From positions 1 through 7,916 of the forward strand of contig JAUYFZ010000215.1 of assembly GCA_030689585.1 (NCBI GenBank): DNA of 7,916 bases, written 5' to 3'. Both the position numbers and the translations under genes were made by a program. This document shows positions 6,881 through 7,916 of the stretch, piece after piece. The notes under the pieces are model-generated. The model saw nothing but the letters and a program-made list of their open reading frames with translations, searched no databases and was not told the origin of the DNA. Position 1 is the stretch's first letter, and every line of letters starts with the position of its first letter. The DNA comes from Rhodocyclaceae bacterium. GTDB taxonomy: Bacteria; Pseudomonadota; Gammaproteobacteria; Burkholderiales; Rhodocyclaceae.

Positions 6881-6886
6881 TCAGCC
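6878..6886 (+). repeat. Left 9-bp target-site duplication
   Basis: CATTCAGCC directly abuts the left terminal inverted repeat and is identical to 7180-7188, which directly abuts the right one. A perfect 9-bp direct repeat at both borders is the footprint of transposition; this length is typical of several IS families, including IS4-type elements. Confidence 0.85.
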
Positions 6887-6909
6887 CATTCCATTACCCA
6901 TAAGTCGAA
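6887..6909 (+). repeat. Left terminal inverted repeat (23 bp)
   Basis: Begins CATTCCATTACCC and ends GTCGAA; exact reverse complement of 7157-7179. No mismatch in 23 bases. Confidence 0.88.
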
Positions 6910-6949
6910 ATAACTATATAGATCAATGCAATGCGCCACGGCCCCAATC

Positions 6950-7054
6950 CCCTCCCCTTGAAGGGGAGGGTTGTACAAAGTTCCCTCCTCTTCAAGGGGA
7001 GGGTTGTACAAAGTTCCCTCCCCTTCAAGGGGAGGGTTAGGGTGGGGATGGGGT
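6950..7054 (+). repeat. Three tandem 33-bp palindromic REP-like units
   Basis: Units start at 6950, 6983 and 7016. Each has a 21-bp palindrome with a ten-base arm CCCTCCCCTT, one central base (G, C, C) and AAGGGGAGGG; the second has one mismatch (T at 6989). Units 1 and 2 are joined to the next by the identical 12-base linker TTGTACAAAGTT, itself containing the palindrome TTGTACAA. The third unit is instead followed by TTAGGGTGGGGATGGGGT. The structure suggests a REP-like repeat that expanded by tandem duplication. Confidence 0.85.
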
Positions 7055-7108
7055 AAGAGTTGCACGACATTTGTTTGTAACTGATTGAATTTACTTGAAT
7101 CACACTTT

Positions 7109-7146
7109 CCCCATCCCCCTCCCAACCTCCCCCTTGAAGGGGGAGG
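7109..7146 (-). repeat. Inverted REP-like unit facing the tandem array
   Basis: Read on the minus strand: arm CCTCCCCCTT, one base, AAGGGGGAGG (7146-7126), then TTGGGAGGGGGATGGGG to 7109. This matches the third tandem unit and its tail in the opposite orientation, so the two G-rich tails face each other across the 54-bp spacer 7055-7108, as in paired REP elements. Confidence 0.75.
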
Positions 7147-7156
7147 AGCTTCTGCC

Positions 7157-7179
7157 TTCGACTTATGGGTAATGGAATG
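7157..7179 (-). repeat. Right terminal inverted repeat (23 bp)
   Basis: Exact reverse complement of 6887-6909, starting TTCGAC and ending GGTAATGGAATG on the plus strand. Confidence 0.88.
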
Positions 7180-7188
7180 CATTCAGCC
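7180..7188 (+). repeat. Right 9-bp target-site duplication, ending at the hicA ATG
   Basis: CATTCAGCC, identical to 6878-6886. The base after it is the A of the hicA ATG, so the insertion left the start codon and its nine preceding bases intact but replaced everything further upstream. Confidence 0.85.
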
Positions 7189-7443
7189 ATGAAGAAAAAG
7201 CACCAGCGCACACTGGAACTTGTCTATGCGCGACCTATTTCGGCCAATGTCCGATGGGCCGACATCGAAGCATTGCTGATTGAATTGGGCGGAAAAATTT
7301 CTGAACGAGAAGGATCGCGTGTGCTGGTGCGATTATTTAATGACAGGCGCGTGTTTCACCGTCCGCATCCGAAACCAACGATGGATAAGGGGGCGGTTGA
7401 AGCAATTCGTAAATGGTTGGAAAGAAATGGAGTGATCCCATGA
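7189..7443 (+). CDS. hicA: HicA-family toxin (predicted mRNA interferase)
   Basis: HicA toxins are small double-stranded-RNA-binding-fold ribonucleases that cleave mRNA and are neutralised by HicB. From ATG 7189 the product has 84 residues, beginning MKKKHQRTLELVYARPISAN and continuing RWADIEALLIELGG (22-35), EREGSRVLVRL (39-49), FHRPHP (56-61) and DKGAVEAIRKWLERNGV (66-82), the layout of a known HicA subfamily. In that subfamily GSR replaces the GSH motif whose histidine is catalytic in the classical proteins, as here (Gly42-Ser43-Arg44). In-frame ATGs at 7165 and 7177 lie in or at the edge of the inserted element and are disfavoured. No Shine-Dalgarno precedes 7189. The stop overlaps the hicB start (ATGA). 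Function is inferred from family and pairing. Confidence 0.88.
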   Translation: MKKKHQRTLELVYARPISANVRWADIEALLIELGGKISEREGSRVLVRLFNDRRVFHRPHPKPTMDKGAVEAIRKWLERNGVIP

Positions 7444-7775
7444 ACACCATGACAATTAAGGGCTATCAGGCGATCATCGCCTTCGATCCAGATATTCAGA
7501 TGTTTCGAGGTGAATTCGTGGGCCTCAATGGGGGGGCCGATTTCTATGCCACCGATGTGAATGGACTGAAATGCGAAGGAGAAATTTCTCTCAAGGTGTT
7601 TTTGGAGGCCTGCGCGGAGGATGGTGTTGAACCTCGCAAACACTTTTCCGGCAAGTTTTCTTTGAGAGTTGCCCCTGCCACACACGAGATAGCAACCCTC
7701 GTTGCTGCCGCGCATGGGCAGAGTCTGAACCAATGGGCGAGCGAAGCCATTCGTCATGCTGCATTGGCCGGATGA
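7440..7775 (+). CDS. hicB: HicB-family antitoxin with ribbon-helix-helix C-terminus
   Basis: HicB binds and inhibits HicA and represses its own operon through a DNA-binding domain. The 111-residue product starts MNTMTIKGYQAIIAFDPDIQ and has the HicB partial RNase-H-like fold in the first half: MFRGEFVGLNGGADFYATD (21-39), GEISLKVFLEACAEDG (47-62). The C-terminal part SGKFSLRVAPATHEI...QSLNQWASEAI (about 70-104) is a ribbon-helix-helix domain of the Arc/MetJ type. ATG 7440 is chosen over the in-frame ATG at 7413 because it forms the usual four-base ATGA overlap with the hicA stop and matches the family N-terminus. Toxin-first order is normal for hicAB. Autoregulation would require an operator upstream of hicA, where the MITE-like element has inserted. 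Confidence 0.92.
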   Translation: MNTMTIKGYQAIIAFDPDIQMFRGEFVGLNGGADFYATDVNGLKCEGEISLKVFLEACAEDGVEPRKHFSGKFSLRVAPATHEIATLVAAAHGQSLNQWASEAIRHAALAG

Positions 7776-7797
7776 AGAACCGGAACGGCGAACCTGA

Positions 7798-7916
7798 CTA
7801 ACTCGCATGGTCACGAAGCCGCCCCTGTCACGTGAGCTCGCATGGTCGAAAAGTCCACCCTCATCCCATGAAATCCGTTAATGCGATTAATCGCCCGCCC
7901 CCCTTCGCCCCCCTTT
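7798..7916 (+). repeat. Dispersed repeat, copy 2 (inverted relative to copy 1, cut by window end)
   Basis: Starts CTAACTCGCAT at 7798 and continues through CATGAAATCCGTTAATGCG, ATTAATCGCCCG and two C6 blocks separated by TTCG to the last base. It matches 3755-3672 read on the opposite strand. It differs by carrying its boundary motif CTCGCATGGTC twice (7802-7812 and 7837-7847), a 35-bp step; the extra segment includes GTCAC-GAAG and GTCACGTGAG. The gap 7776-7797 after hicB shows nothing recognisable. The far end lies outside the window. Confidence 0.72.

Larger units (their letters stand above)
6887..7179. mobile_element. MITE-like non-autonomous element, 293 bp, between queG and hicA
   Basis: The element has perfect 23-bp terminal inverted repeats: the left arm 6887-6909 begins CATTCCATTACCC and ends GTCGAA; the right arm 7157-7179 is its exact reverse complement. 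It is flanked by identical 9-bp direct repeats CATTCAGCC. The interior encodes no transposase; open frames across it are low-complexity repeats of the type PPLEGEG. It carries three tandem palindromic units and one inverted unit, a TATATA stretch at 6915-6920, and a 54-bp AT-richer centre (7055-7108). This fits a miniature inverted-repeat transposable element mobilised in trans by a transposase elsewhere in the genome. The parental IS family is not identified from the ends. It accounts for nearly all of the gene-free stretch 6862-7188. Confidence 0.82.

Noticed and set aside
6950..7036. CRISPR-like array of palindromic repeats
   Set aside because: The 12-base segments between the 21-bp palindromes are identical rather than unique, there are only three units, and no cas genes are present. 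It is a tandem duplication of a palindromic repeat.
6657..7040. Plus-strand open frame rich in PPLQGEG repeats, and minus-strand frames over the same region
   Set aside because: The repeats come from translating the 33-bp unit (33 is divisible by 3, so frames stay open). The 5' part overlaps queG out of frame; there is no family resemblance and no ribosome-binding site.
7165..7188. Upstream in-frame ATGs (7165, 7177) as the hicA start
   Set aside because: They lie in or at the border of the inserted element's right terminal repeat and add residues not seen in the family; ATG 7189 gives the family N-terminus.
7356..7814. 152-residue minus-strand frame opposite hicA and hicB
   Set aside because: Both plus-strand genes are clear family members with a proper overlap; the opposing frame has no recognisable motif.

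Overview
This is a proteobacterial chromosomal window of moderate GC content. The gene order mlaF-mlaE-mlaD-mlaA-mlaC-mlaB-murA, with mlaA (vacJ) between mlaD and mlaC, is the arrangement I associate with Betaproteobacteria and close relatives such as Acidithiobacillia; Pseudomonas and E. coli keep mlaA elsewhere. No gene here allows a genus to be named.

Layout. Minus strand, read right to left: mlaF (4571-3753), a 131-bp gap holding a dispersed repeat, then mlaE, mlaD, mlaA, mlaC and mlaB packed with zero or 4-base ATGA overlaps, then the 5' part of murA, which leaves the window at base 1. Together these encode the maintenance-of-lipid-asymmetry phospholipid transport system (inner-membrane MlaFEDB, periplasmic MlaC, outer-membrane lipoprotein MlaA) followed by the first committed enzyme of peptidoglycan synthesis. 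Plus strand, divergent from mlaF across only 50 bp: an ExeA/MshM-type AAA+ ATPase with a transmembrane helix and a SPOR-like C-terminus, then queG (epoxyqueuosine reductase, apparently C-terminally short) 2 bp downstream, then a 293-bp MITE-like insertion, then a hicA-hicB toxin-antitoxin pair with a 4-base overlap. The window ends in an incomplete second copy of the repeat seen between mlaF and mlaE, in the opposite orientation.

The genes themselves are recognisable families. The interesting material is the small repetitive DNA around them. (1) The element between queG and hicA has perfect 23-bp terminal inverted repeats and a perfect 9-bp direct duplication (CATTCAGCC) on both sides. It carries three tandem 33-bp palindromic units plus one inverted unit, and its right-hand duplication ends directly at the hicA start codon. 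(2) Two inverted copies of an approximately 80-bp repeat flank a 4-kb block; one splits mlaF from mlaE. (3) A GC-rich REP-like sequence has been absorbed into the 3' end of mlaB and supplies the ribosome-binding site of murA. (4) mlaA carries a run of nine C, a plausible slippage site. (5) mlaF and the ATPase gene have mirrored TAAAAT boxes 6-7 bases before their ATGs and no Shine-Dalgarno, suggesting leaderless transcripts. I see no RNA genes and no CRISPR array. I do not see a wholly new multi-gene system; the best candidate for something undescribed is the MITE-like element and its effect on hicAB.
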